From: Massariosphaeria phaeospora
Lineage: Eukaryota > Ascomycota > Dothideomycetes > Pleosporales
Direction: 5' to 3'
NCBI GenBank assembly: GCA_011032825.1
Contig: JAADJZ010000013.1
Coordinates: forward strand, 1,116,001-1,180,000
DNA length: 64,000 bases
Both the position numbers and the translations under genes were made by a program. The notes under the pieces are model-generated. The model saw only the letters and a program-made list of their open reading frames with translations. It was not told the origin of the DNA and did no database searches. Every line of letters starts with the position of its first letter. Positions within the stretch are counted from its first letter, which is position 1. This document shows, in pieces, positions 23,319 through 34,050 of the stretch.

Positions 23319-25136
23319 ATGGCGTCCGAAGCGCTTCCGAGCGCACGCAATTCGAATTCGATGCAACTGCTCGAACACCCTCCCGCCTCACTGGATCGCA
23401 CCGCGAAATCGAAGCCCTATCTCGGCGCATTTGAGGAGCAGGAGGCTGGGCATCTGCCGGATGATAACGAGTCAGGGAGTTTGGAAGATGATATCTACAG
23501 CCGGGCCAATGCCCCTAGGAAGGGGTTTACGAAGGAGGACCAGAAGCACATGTACCGCATGGGAAAAGTCCAAGAACTCAAAGTTTGTTACCTCATTCAT
23601 TGCTTGAGAGAGCTCTGAAGTGACTGTTTGATTACAGCGTAGTTACCGCCCTCTTTCCGCATTGAGCTTTGCAGTCGTCCTCACGGCTATGTGGGAATAT
23701 CTGCTGTTGGCGCTCACGCAGGGCCTAACCAATGGCGGGTTCGCTGGACTGTTCTGGAGCTACGTGTGGACTTTTGTCGGGTTCACATTTGTGGAGATGA
23801 GTTTGGCGGAGATGGCTTCGATGTACGGCTCTCTCCATCAGCGATCCGCTTCCGGGCCGGGATAACTGATGTTCAGTATAGGGCGCCCACTTCCGGCGGA
23901 CAATACCACTGGGTATCCGAATTTGCGCCTCCGAAAATCCAGCAATTCCTCTCGTACCTTGTTGGCTGGATGTCAACACTGTCCTGGCAAGCGGGCAACG
24001 CCGCGGACGTTTTTCTCACGGGCACCATAGCCCAAGGTCTGCTTACTGTCAACTACCCGGATTACGAGCCGAAGAGGTGGCAGGGTACGCTCTTCGTTTT
24101 CGCCATGATCATACTACTCTACGTGGTCAACATATGGGGCCACAACCTCTGGCCGCGTGTTCAGAATGGGTTAATGGTCCTGCATGTGCTGGCCTTCTTC
24201 GCCGTAGTTGTTACGCTGTGGGTTCTGGCACCACACCAGCCTGCGAAGGTAGTGTTCACGCAGTTCAGCAATAAGGGAGGATGGAGCAGTATAGGGTTAT
24301 CTTTGATGGTTGGCCAGATTTCCGCGATATACTCGCTCCTAGGCTCCGACGCAACCGCCCACATGGCCGAAGAAGTGCGCGACGCCGGCCGCTACGTGCC
24401 CGTCTCGCTCGTCTGGTCCTACATCGGCAACGGCCTCATGGCCCTCATCTTCCTCATCACCTTCCTCTTCTCGATCGACAACCTCGACGCCGCGCTCGGC
24501 GACCCCTCCGGCTACCCCTTCCTCTACGTGCTGAAATCCTGCCTCAGCACCTCCGGCGTCAACGCCCTAACCATCATCGTGCTACTCATGGTCAGCGCCG
24601 CAAACATCAACTTCGGCGCATCCACCGCGCGCCAAACCTTCGCCTTCGCGCGCGACCGCGGCCTCCCCTTCTCCGCGTGGATCGCGCGCGTCGACCGCGG
24701 CAAGGAGATCCCCGCCAACGCTGTGCTGCTGTCGTGCGTGATCGCCGCGCTGCTGGCGCTCATCAACATTGGGTCGAGCACGGCGTTCGAGGCTATCGTC
24801 TCGCTGCAGGTGTGCTCGCTCATGTTCACGTATGCGTGCTCGCTATCGTGCGTGCTGTACCGCCGCGTCAAACACCCGGAGCTGATTCCCGTGGCGCGCT
24901 GGGGCATGGGGAAGTGGGGCGCCCCGGTCAATGCGCTGGGGCTGGCGTACGCCGTCTTCAGCTTCTTTTGGAGCTTTTGGCCGGTCTTCACGCCGGTTAC
25001 GGCCGAGGACTTCAATTGGAGTGTTGTGTTGTTTGGAGGTGTTTTTGTTTTGTGTCTGGTTATGTATTATACGCAGGGGAGGAAGGTGTACAAGGGGCCG
25101 GTCACGGAGGTTAGAATGGCGAGGCTGTCGTTGTAG
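23319..25136 (+). CDS. APC-family permease, choline/GABA/amino-acid type
   Basis: Plasma-membrane uptake carrier. Exons 23319-23582, 23638-23822 and 23882-25136 give 567 residues; the first intron begins GTTTGT. An ~85 residue hydrophilic N-terminus ends in HMYRMGKVQELKRSYRPLSA, the segment that usually precedes the first helix in fungal choline (Hnm1-like) and GABA permeases. Around 12 membrane helices follow: SFAVVLTAMWEYLLLAL, GGQYHWVSEFAPP after helix 2, DATAHMAEEVRDAGRYVPVS in the substrate-domain loop, and FGASTARQTFAFARDRGLPF. The AHMAEE and ARQTFAFARD motifs are family hallmarks. The substrate cannot be read from sequence; choline and related small molecules are the best guess. The final third is very GC-rich at third positions. 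Confidence 0.88.
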
Positions 25137-25730
25137 AATGGGAGTTGTAGCATGGGATGTTATGGATGGGTTCTCGGAATCAGGTAAGTTTGAACGTCAG
25201 GAGCTTGAGTGCTGCAGCGATTCCATCTTGCTCGTCGGAAGGGCTGGAAGGTAATGTATCCGAATCGACCAAAATCCAATTTTTGAAGACTAATCCTATG
25301 TCACCGTTTCTACCATGTTCAAGTTTCGGGCTACCGAGTTGCAAACCATGCAAGTACTGTCACTTGTTTTTGCGGAAACGAGCCCCCAGCCATATTTTGG
25401 AAATTATGTTCCATTACTTAGACTTCCCGTTCGATCCCACAGCAACGGTTGCGGAGTATTGCCCAGAACGCGCCTTTGTCGCGTGCTGTCGGATTCCGGC
25501 CTCATCCCACTCTATCCCAGCTCAACAACCGACCCAGCAATTTCTTTGTCTTACTTATCCCGTGCTACCTCGCTCGACCACCACACCCCCACTCCGCCCA
25601 CCCATACTGCTGAGCTACCCCACCCTTCCATTTTCCATCTGTCAAGCATTCCCACCCCTTATCCCATCCCTCTCCCTTCTTCCCCCTCATACACGCCATA
25701 ATCAATCAATCCCCACCTCTCCAACCATCC
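25137..25730. other. Intergenic between the permease and a receptor gene
   Basis: Pyrimidine-rich leader (CCCACCCTTCC-type) just before the receptor start, a common fungal promoter feature. Nothing else. Confidence 0.45.
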
Positions 25731-27344
25731 ATGGCAACACCAACAACCACCCCCCTACCACCCGGCGTCTCGCCCCCCTACGCCGCCATCACCGCCGTCG
25801 ACCAAGCCGGCCTGATCGCCATCCTCGCGGGTTTCTCGCTCGGCCTCGTGGTGCTGAGTGCGGGGGTGCGGCTGTATGCGCGGCGGTATTCGGGGAGGGC
25901 GCGGTGGGACGATTGTATGTTTTTGGGGGCTGTGGTGAGTGGTGTGGGTTTCTTTTGGGGGCGGGGGTGTGGAGAAGAGGAGAGGTAGAGGGATGGGGAG
26001 GGATGTTTATACGTTGGGTTGGCTTGAGCTAATGAGGGACGAGAATTGACTGTAAGCAGTGCTTCGCCATAATCCAAACCTCGCTTGTGTTTTATATGAT
26101 TGCGCGGGGGCTGGGAAAACTCGTCGATAGCCTATCTTCGGAGCAACTCGTCGCCATCAAAAAGGTACAGAACAGTAGTCCATTCCACATTTTTCCACTA
26201 CCCAGCTGACACCTCCAGGCTGGTTTCATCTCTGACCTCTTCTACCTGGTTGTGCTCTTCTTCTCCAAATCCTCCTGTGCCTTTCTTTTCCTCTGGATTT
26301 CGCCATACAAAGCGCAACGGCGGATTATCTGGGCGCTGTTTGGCGCGAGCTGTGTGTCGTTGGTCACGAGTGTGTTTGTGGAGGCGTTTCGGTGTGCACC
26401 GGGGAGGGAGTGGTTTGAGGGCGCGGTGGCGTGTAAGGGGTTTGTAAGTCTGCCCTGCCCTACCCTGTCTATGGAGCCATGATGGCATGGGGTAAGATCA
26501 AAATTGAATTGAGATGCTGACTGGTGAACAGCTTGCTAGATGGGTTTATATCGGCGTCTTCGACATGCTGATTGAAATCGCGCTTGTTTTAATGTCGGCG
26601 TATATCATCTGGGCGCGGCAGATGGCGTTGATGGCGAAAGTGGTGGTTGTGGCGGCTTTTGCCTGCAGGATACCGTACGTATACTTCTCACGCTATGCTA
26701 CCCCCCTTTTCTAACCGTGCTCCAGCAATATCGCCCTCACCATTGTCCGCCTGGTTTTCCTTGCGCAGACGTTCACGCCCTCCGACTCCGACAACTGGGC
26801 TGCGGGCGTGATCAGCACCACGCAACTCGCCGTCGGCTACACTATAACCGCATGCGTAATCCCGTATCTACGTCCTTTAATGCAAGCGTACGAGAGAGAA
26901 GAGGGGCGACGATCATCGGGCGAACCGTCGTTCAAGATGTCGGAGCGCTCGTCTCGAGGTTCAGGTAGTGCGGCCGCAGGATGGAGAGGTCATACAAGAA
27001 AGGCGAGTCTGGCGGCGGCGGCTGGTGACTCGACTCAAGGGGGTGAGGGTGGTAGTGGTGGCATACAAAACAAATACAGGCTGGAACCGATTGAAAATCA
27101 ATCTGGGACCAAAGCAGCGGAGCGAGATGCAGTCAAGAGAGACGTTCCGTTAGAAGAAGGGGATGAAAAGGAGCATGAGGAATCTGGAAGAAATACGGGT
27201 CTGGTGATTCAGAAAGAGGTTGACTGGAGCGTGGAGTATGACAAGAGGAGACAGTCGCTCAGAGTTGGATCGAAAGACGAGAAGCTTGAGGCGACGGCTG
27301 AGGCTCAGAAGAGGTATTCTCGTAAAGATGTTGACATAGTGTAG
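25731..27344 (+). CDS. PTH11-like seven-helix receptor (fungal rhodopsin-type domain), no CFEM
   Basis: Five exons (25731-25934, 26060-26164, 26219-26443, 26532-26674, 26726-27344) encode 431 residues. Helix 1 is AGLIAILAGFSLGLVVLSAG, followed by VRLYARRYSGRARWDDCMF, the usual R-x-Y ... DD pattern of this family. Further helices: ISDLFYLVVLFFSKSSCAFL, WALFGASCVSLVTSVFVEAF with RCAPG and CKGF, LARWVYIGVFDMLIEIALVL, and NIALTIVRLVFLAQ. The ~150 residue cytoplasmic tail is Ser, Gly and charged. There is no CFEM signature and no signal peptide. Ligand and signalling partner are unknown. A second member is at 45850-47474. Confidence 0.82.
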
Positions 27345-28172
27345 ATACAATGATTGTTATTCTAATCAATTCCTCAGAAGATATGGATAAGCGATTTGCG
27401 GTTGCAAGTATACCAATGCTTATATAACTTCGCAGCTGGATTATAGGCGATCTACAAAGTAAATATAGTCAGCTACTAGTTTAAGTAGCTTGTCCCTCAA
27501 GGTCTTTACTATATGGAGCCTGCAGGCGATGTACAAGCTACCACGAAGAAGCATGCGGCTTGGCCGGACGCAAAAGGCGTTATATTTGGTCTTTCTTAGG
27601 GATCCGTGAGAGGCTTAGATATCCCCGGGTGGGAACGTTCGTTGAGTGCTGCTGAAAGACCAGTCGATCTAGAATTTCCCCTTTCGGTCTCATGTGGTGG
27701 GTTAATAGCGTTCAGCGTGAGGCGCAATGTAAAGAGTAGAGAGTGGACGTGCAGGCGGAGATCCACCTAGTATAGACCGCGCTAAACTGTATTCGGAGGT
27801 CGATTTTCCGCTAACGAGCATTTTAGCCAAGCCGGATTCCTTATCTATCTATTCTTTACTCTCAAGCTAGTAATATACCTTGAGACCGCTCCTGTAGTTG
27901 ATACACCATGGCGGCTTCCTGCAAGGGGTAGCCACGAATATTAGAGTTCAATAGCTGTTGTGCGCTTCGCAGTTGGCTTGGCGTACGTGACCGGAACAGA
28001 TCGGAGCCGCGAAAACCTGAATCTCGCCATGACGCGAAAACGGGCCATCGAAATTGCGCGTGCCTTCATGGCAAATATTTTCCCATAGGCCCAATTGGGC
28101 ATTACTCACGCCTCATTGCTTCCTACCACAGTGTCGCTCGTTCTTTTTGCTCTTTGGCTCGTCTACGTGGCT
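27345..28172. other. Intergenic upstream of the phospholipase
   Basis: About 830 bp, moderately AT-rich, no gene or repeat recognised. Confidence 0.45.
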
Positions 28173-30723
28173 ATGGTCCGTTTTGCATGGTCGAAGCTGT
28201 CCTGGCCGCGAGGAGCGCGTCCGACGTGAGTGGGGTCAGATTGAAGCCTACGAGGGGAGTGCTAATCGAACCAGATATCCTATCAGGCGCACGGTACCCT
28301 TAACACGTCACGCTGCGAGCCTGGGCCTGCGATACGGCGCTCCCGTTCTTGTCGCGACTGCTGCCGCTGCCTTCGTCGCCTCGTCCTCTTCGCCGGTTCA
28401 TCTCGACGCGCCTGAGCCTCCGTCTTCCTGGCCTAGCACTGGACCAGCTCCTGTAGTCCGCGGGCGGCGAAGACATGCTTCGACAAGCACACAGGATGCC
28501 GAGGGCAGATCCAACGAGGATGTAGCCAGCGGCCAACAGAAGCCCCCACCGCAATCGCGCGTCGTCGAAGGGTACTCAGAGGTGAAGGATTCGACCGTCG
28601 AAGGCATACAGTCGGCATGGCAGACTATAACTAGCAAGATCTCGGAAGCACCTCAATCGGTCAGCTCGATTGGAGACGCTATTGTAGACTACGTCGTCCC
28701 AGATTGGGCAAAGATGCTGCCCGGCTTCCTCCGAAAGCTACAGGATGAGCTGTCCATGTCGCCCGGATCGCTAGCAGAAGAGATTTGGTATGAGGCGAAT
28801 GATCCCGAAATCCACCCCGAAATCACCTGGGACGCTTCTGTGCGCGTGTCAAATGATCTCTGTGCCGAGGAGAAGAGGTTCCTGCAGAACAGGCGGCGCT
28901 TCATACGACGGGCGCTTGCTCGTTATCTCGATATTCCGGAAGGCAAGATACACCCTGATGACGTGCCTACAATCGCCATGTGCGGGTCTGGGGGAGGCTT
29001 GCGGGCCCTAGTCGCGGGTACCTCATCATATCTTTCTGCCCACGAGGAAGGACTCTTTGATTGTGTAACTTACACAGCTGGTGTCAGTGGGAGCTGCTGG
29101 CTGCAGACCCTCTATTACTCAAACATAAGCCAGCGTAGCCATGCGCGCATTATCCGCCATCTCAGGAACAGGCTCGGTGTCCACATTGCTTTTCCTCCAG
29201 ATGCCTTGAACCTCGTTGCCAGTGCCCCTACAAACAAGTATCTTCTCGGCGGATTAGTCGAGAAAGCGAAGGGCATACCCGACGCTGATTTTGGCTTGGT
29301 TGACATCTACGGTGTTCTCCTCGCCGCAAGATTTCTGGTGCCCAAAGGCGAACTATCGGTAGATGGGTTCGATTTCAAGATCTCCAACCAGCGACGGTAC
29401 ACGGATGATGGTTCCCATCCTATGCCCATCTATACTGCAGTTAGACACGAGATCCCTCTGGCTGAGCAGGCTGATATGAAGGACCCTGTAGCCGCTCAAG
29501 TCCAAGCTAAGAAAGAAGCCTGGTTTCAGTGGTTCGAGTAAGACACCGCACCCACTCACCCGCTAGTTACTAACATGGGCAGATTTACACCCTACGAATT
29601 TTGGTGCGAAGAGCTCGGGGCCGGAATCCCTACTTGGAGCATTGGCCGCCAGTTCCAGAACGGTAGAACCGTCTGGCGAGAAAACGGCCTCGCTTTACCC
29701 GAACTTCGTGTACCCCTCCTCCTGGGCGTCTGGGGAAGCGCCTTCTGCGCAACCTTGTCTCATTACTACCGAGAGGTCCATCCCGTATTACAGGCCATCC
29801 CTGGTTTTGGCGGCATCGCTGCGATGATAGCCGAACGCGACGAGGATCTCGTCAAAATGCACCCCATCGACCCAGCCGCCATCCCAAATTACGCTCTTGG
29901 AATGCGCAACTTCCTACCGCCTACTGTTCCCGAAAGCATCTTCCAAACCAAAAATTTCCAGCTAATGGATGCGGGCATGAGCAACAACCTACCCATTTAT
30001 CCTCTACTCCGACCAGGCCGGGATGTCGATATCTTGATAGCGTTCGACGCGAGCTCGGATGTCAGGACAGACAACTGGCTCAAGGTCGCCGACGGCTACG
30101 CCAAACAGCGCGGTATCAGAGGCTGGCCCATTGGCGCAGGCTGGCCTTCCGAAGAGGAATCGATCGAAGAGATCCAACAGGATCTCGACCGCGCCCAAGC
30201 CGAAACCGTAGAAGAAGCGCAAGAACACCTCGAACAGGCGCAGGAGAACGATGCTGCTGCCACGAAGCGCGGCACCAAAAGCAAGGACCTCAGCTACTGC
30301 AACATCTGGGTCGGGTCCCGCGAGGAGCGCACCAGCGAAGACGAGCCCCCGGCGTCCAAACTCGTCGAGGAGGACTGGGAGCTCATGCACTCGCACGCCG
30401 GCATCGCCGTCGTCTACTTCCCCTTCCTGCCCAACCCCAAAGTCGCGGGCGTGGATCCCAAGACCTCGGATTTCATGTCGACGTGGAACTTTGTGTATTC
30501 GCCCGAGCAGATCGACTCGGTTGTTGAGCTGGCGCGCACGAACTTCCAGGAGGGCGCTGAGCGCACGAAGAGGACGGTTAGGGCGGTGTATGAGCGCAAG
30601 AAGAAGTTGAGAGAGGAGAAGGAGCGGGAGGAGAGGGAGAGGAGGCGCAGGTGGAAGTTGAGGCAGGGGAGGCTTTCGGGGAGACGGGTTGGGGAGAGCG
30701 AGCATGGGGATCAGTTTAGTTGA
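28173..30723 (+). CDS. Cytosolic phospholipase A2-like lipase with mitochondrial-type leader
   Basis: Patatin-like/cPLA2 lysophospholipase fold. Exons 28173-28225, 28275-29537 and 29583-30723 give 818 residues. I place the start at MVRFAWSKLSWPRGARP: splicing its 49 nt intron (GTGAGT ... CTAAT ... CCAG) continues into TYPIRRTVPLTRHAASLGLR, an Arg-rich leader without acidic residues, then a hydrophobic AAAAFVASS stretch. This resembles a mitochondrial import signal plus a membrane anchor, as reported for Aspergillus PlaA. Catalytic features: CGSGGGLRA oxyanion loop, nucleophile GVSGSCW (Ser about 289), Asp in MDAGMSNNLP (about 568). A charged coiled stretch (EEIQQDLDRAQAETVEEAQE) and a basic C-terminus follow. 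The uninterrupted frame from 28054 is longer but reads through the intron. Confidence 0.88.
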
Positions 30724-30829
30724 GGGGGAGGGGGAGGAGGTGGTGGTTTTCTCTTGGCTTAAGAGTGTGGACCCGTTGCATTATACCCGGATTTTCTTTT
30801 TTGGTCGGTAGTTTGAGCTGTTTCGTAAT

Positions 30830-30965
30830 TGCCACCCTATGGCAGAATCTATTGCATAGACTTTGGCGGTCCTCTTGACTGTGTAGGTGGTACTGACAAT
30901 AGGTAGAGAGTTTGCTTTTGTCTTTGCGGAGGCCTGTTGTAGCTGGTATACGAAGTAATGTCTTG
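30830..30965 (+). pseudogene. Heavily decayed HNH-family fragment (second N-terminal piece)
   Basis: Aligns at nucleotide level with 31360-31490: AGACTTT.GG.G.TCCTCTTGAC, then AGGTAGA.AG, then GCG.AGGC and GTA.CT.GTATA, in the same order and with similar spacing. Translated it gives VGREFAFVFAEACCSW, against GR*AASVVAKASCI in the better-preserved relic and ILDECAAAISKARPHL in the intact gene. No frame survives. It lies just 3' of the phospholipase gene. The family assignment is indirect. Confidence 0.4.
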
Positions 30966-31181
30966 GTGGAGCTTGTAGAGGTAGGAGGGTGCGAAGGTGG
31001 GTAGGGTTACGGGTACCTAGGTGCGTGTTAGAAATGAAATGGATTATACCAGGGGGATGAGAGGTGTTGAATCGCACATACTCTCAACTTCCCGCGATGT
31101 CTGGTAGCAAACATCCCTAACAAACGTCCACAGCCCAAACCACCTATTTAGCCCATACTGAAAACAACCAAGGCTCCATCT

Positions 31182-31480
31182 GAATCACGGAAAACCCTAC
31201 TCTCTAAATCCAAAGATGCCTTCGCACACGGAGGTCTACTGCTAGAGCTGTATAACACTCTGAGGTCGGTGTCGGGGACGCTGAGGACCGCCACTCGATT
31301 GCTCACACGTTGAACACCTAGATTGCGGCCAGCGCGTTATCGCACGAGGACGCCGATGTAGACGCCCTAGATTCTGCCTATAAAAACAGACTTTCGGTGA
31401 TCCTCTTGACAGCCTAAGAGGTTTTAGTAGTAGGTAGATAGGCTGCGTCTGTAGTTGCGAAGGCTAGCTGTATCTAGTAT
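31182..31480 (+). pseudogene. Decayed HNH-family gene, N-terminal portion
   Basis: Plus-strand translation from 31182 shows SKSKDAFAHGGLLLELYNTL and RSVSGTLRTAT, matching KFKEAFGHKGLPRQLPGTLR and SISGTLRTTES in the intact HNH protein. Further on, ASALSHEDADVDALDSAYKN matches the SSYDEADVGTAAENK part, and *AASVVAKASCI matches ECAAAISKARPHL. Stops interrupt it several times and the nuclease domain is absent. The pogo element begins about 100 bp further on, so its insertion may have separated or replaced the rest of the gene. Confidence 0.65.
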
Positions 31481-31585
31481 AACGTAAAGCACTACCGAGC
31501 GGCCCACACCACCGAGCGGCCCAAAATCCGCCAAGCCTACACTCTCTATCCTCTATTCTACATGCCTCAACTACCTAACGCGTTA

Positions 31586-31650
31586 ACGTATTCTACCATC
31601 ACCTCGGCCAACCTATCACCTCGGCCAAAAAGGCTTGGCAGCACCAACTC
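31586..31650 (+). repeat. Left 65 bp terminal inverted repeat of the pogo element
   Basis: Starts ACGTATTCTACCATCACC and ends GGCAGCACCAACTC. It differs from the right end at two positions that I can see (TCTACC/TCCACC and AACCTATC/AACCCATC). Inside it the block ATCACCTCGGCCAA occurs twice in direct orientation, a likely transposase binding arrangement. Confidence 0.92.
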
Positions 31651-31735
31651 ACGTTACACCTCTTTAATTTCATCGCTATCAAACAAGGAACCTACGTACG
31701 TTGTGCTTGCATCTGATTCAGAATATATCTCTGTA

Positions 31736-33348
31736 TCTTTTTTGCACGTTCGCGCGTTATGCCCAGTTCCGCTACAGTTCCTACAGCGCCGTAGTCTGTA
31801 GAGCTAGTTGAGCCAGTTCTTGATTACTACTACCACAAGCCTTCTTAGATCGCTGAGGCGCTGCAGACGCCTTAGCGGCTACCTGCGCTGCAGCAGTCCT
31901 ATACTCTATAGTACCACCCTACTAGATCCGCTTGCGCTTACGCGATTTCTGCTTTGTAAGCTCTGCTAATTGCTCTTCAAGCTCTCTGTTGCGGGCAGCA
32001 AGAAGAGCGTTTTAGTACAGCATAAGTTCACTACCTTTTATAAGCTGCGAGAAGCCAGCCTAAGCCGTAACAAGTAATCGAAGAAAGAAATTGCGTACTA
32101 GCTTTGACTAAGATCCAAACTCGTGCGTATTGCTTAGAGTCTTCGACTGCCACGGCGTCTCTGGGTATAGAGGTGCTAGTAGGGTACGCAGCCGCACTTC
32201 AAAGCGATCCAACACTACCTGCGCGTTGATAGGGACTATCCTTGACGCCTCAAAGGCCTTGCAGCAGTTCTTCTCTGTAAATACGTCAAAAAACGCGTCC
32301 TTAAAGGCTAAGAGGAAGCCTTTTTTGTTAATATAAAAGACGCGTCGGCGTGCTAAGTCTCTAACGCGCTAAGAGTACTTGCGCTTCAGCGGCGAAAAGC
32401 AGACTACGTCAAGCAGGTAGAGGATGTGCGACGAGTAGAGAGGCATGCAGAGAGTTAGAATCTTGTTCTCAAGGCAATAGTCCTTGAAATCCTGAGATTG
32501 GTAGCTCTCATGGCCGTCCAGAATAAGCAGCTGGTATACCCCCACCTGGCGCGTCTTTGTATGCGCGTCAAAGTGCTTCAACCACTCTAGACCTAGGGCG
32601 TTGTTTGTCCAGCCGTTCTCTGACACTAAGAGCTTCCAATCGCGCGGTATTGAAGCCTCCTCGTACCACGCAGAGATGTGGACGCGTCCCTTGTAGATGA
32701 TGAAGGGCGGGGTCGCGTACCCAGCAGCGCACACGCTCTGGATGACCGTAACCCACTCGCGATCGCCTGGCTGAACAAGCTCTGGCCGAGCACGTCTCTC
32801 TGCGCCTGTGACGACCTTCATAGAGCCAATCACGCCTATCTAGAAGCCAGTCTCGTTAAAGTTGTGCACATCGTCGTCGTGGACGCCGTACTTGGCTTTA
32901 GTCTCCTCTACCAGCTTGAACCATGCGCCAATTATCTCTGGATCCTTTTGGAGTATTCTCTGCCTATACTTTGCTCGATTAAAAGCCATTTTGAGTTCAT
33001 CTGAGCGCGTCACAAAGCGCTCAGCCCAGTGTTTGCCAACTGGCTCGCCACCGCGCACACCCAGCACTTTATCAGCCATATCTGCCACCTCGCACAGCCG
33101 GGGCGCGAATCCTCGCGAATCAAGGTCGAGGATATATCGGACAATCGTCTGCTCTTCAGTCGTAGTGAGCTTCTGTCGGCCGTTACGTCTTTCAAGGCGT
33201 TGTATCGGTCAGTTAAGGTTGAAGGAGGTATGCTAAATACCTTAGCAGCGCGGTGGAGGCTTCGAAATTGGCGTGCAGTATAGGCATGAAGGGCAAGCTG
33301 AATTCTGCCTTCTTGATTAGATAGCTGCGCGTTTTGTTGTTGAGGCAT
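31736..33348 (-). pseudogene. Pogo-family transposase, inactivated
   Basis: Begins MPQQQNAQLSNQEGRIQLAL with a psq-type helix-turn-helix (SLHRAAKVFSIPPSTLTDR). A frameshift near 33185 then leads into the CENP-B-like DNA-binding segment (TTTEEQTIVRYILDLDSRGF). The DDE catalytic domain follows: NETGF, where an active enzyme has DETGF (codon 32855-32857 AAC instead of GAC), a TAG directly after it at 32840-32842, then LLILDGHESYQS, SSHILYLLDVVCFSPLKRKY and another TAG. The 3' end keeps a zinc knuckle, CRNCSGTGHNARTC (about 31744-31786). Changes are mostly C to T or G to A, as RIP produces. Confidence 0.85.
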
Positions 33349-33363
33349 GTCGCGTTGATGAGG

Positions 33364-33428
33364 GAGTTGGTGCTGCCAAGCCTTTTTGGCCGAGGTGATG
33401 GGTTGGCCGAGGTGATGGTGGAATACGT
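33364..33428 (-). repeat. Right 65 bp terminal inverted repeat of the pogo element
   Basis: Reverse complement of the left repeat: GAGTTGGTGCTGCC at the inner edge and GGTGGAATACGT at the outer edge, followed by TA. Confidence 0.92.
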
Positions 33429-33581
33429 TATAAAAAATCTTCTTTTAGTTCTTGCGATTTAATTTTTTTAATCGCAGCCTGTATTAGGTCTATATTGGTG
33501 GAGTTGTCGCGTGTTGAAGACAATAGAGTTTGTCGTGTTTTGGTGTTCCGCGTGCATCACGCGCACGGACACGTTAGGTAT

Positions 33582-33800
33582 AGTTACGAAGGAACAAGAC
33601 AAGCTTAGCACTAAGCTCAAACACGTTAATATTCACTAGAACTAGATCCGCTAGGAGGTCGAAGAGAGCCGTTTCTATGTACACTAGAAGCCCACGAACT
33701 AGATGCCTGCTAACGGCATGACGAAGATTCTTTCTTAACAGAAGCACACCGAATTTGTACAGCAACTCTACCAGATCGACATTCGTTCAAAGGTTCGTGC
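33582..33800 (+). mobile_element. Ty1/copia retrotransposon remnant, RNase H end of pol
   Basis: The frame beginning AAG at 33601 reads KLSTKLKHVNIH, then stop-N-stop-IR-stop-EVEESRFYVH, then PTN-stop-MPANGMTKIL, QKHTEFVQQL and YQIDIR. This is the C-terminal RNase H signature of copia polyproteins (KHVDIHxHWxRQEV ... PTxxMPADGLTK.L.RxKH..F). The stops are TAG or TAA where Gln or Trp is expected. Only this last piece of pol is visible; the following ~150 bp may be LTR-proximal sequence but no LTR pair is evident. Confidence 0.75.
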
Positions 33801-34050
33801 GATAGAGAACAACGCCTAAGAGGTTCATCTTTACGTCGTGAGACGACTACAGGATGAAAGAGTGTGTTTCGGTTATAAAGAGAAGCAGATTACGTGATAG
33901 TGTTTTAGTGCTACTTTCTCACTTATCGAGTACCTCTTACCTCAGCTGCATCATAGATACGTTATGTAAATAGACCCTGCTGCTGGCCTTCTTAGAGGTT
34001 CGCACGAGCAGAACAACACAAAAAAAAAACAATACACAATACTTTTGTTT

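Larger units (their letters stand above)
31586..33428 (-). mobile_element. Complete but inactive Fot1/pogo-type DNA transposon
   Basis: 1843 bp element bounded by near-perfect 65 bp inverted repeats and flanked by TA on both sides (31584-31585 and 33429-33430), the target site duplication of the Tc1-mariner/pogo superfamily. Size and layout fit Fot1-like elements of ascomycetes. The only gene inside is a minus-strand transposase broken by stops and a frameshift. The ends are far better preserved than the gene. Confidence 0.92.

Noticed and set aside
24281..25114. 277-residue plus frame
   Set aside because: Arg/Pro/His-rich shadow of the permease exon in another frame, caused by high GC at third positions.
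25415..25440. tRNA B-box-like GTTCGATCCC
   Set aside because: The flanking bases do not pair as a T-arm and no A-box lies at the right distance.
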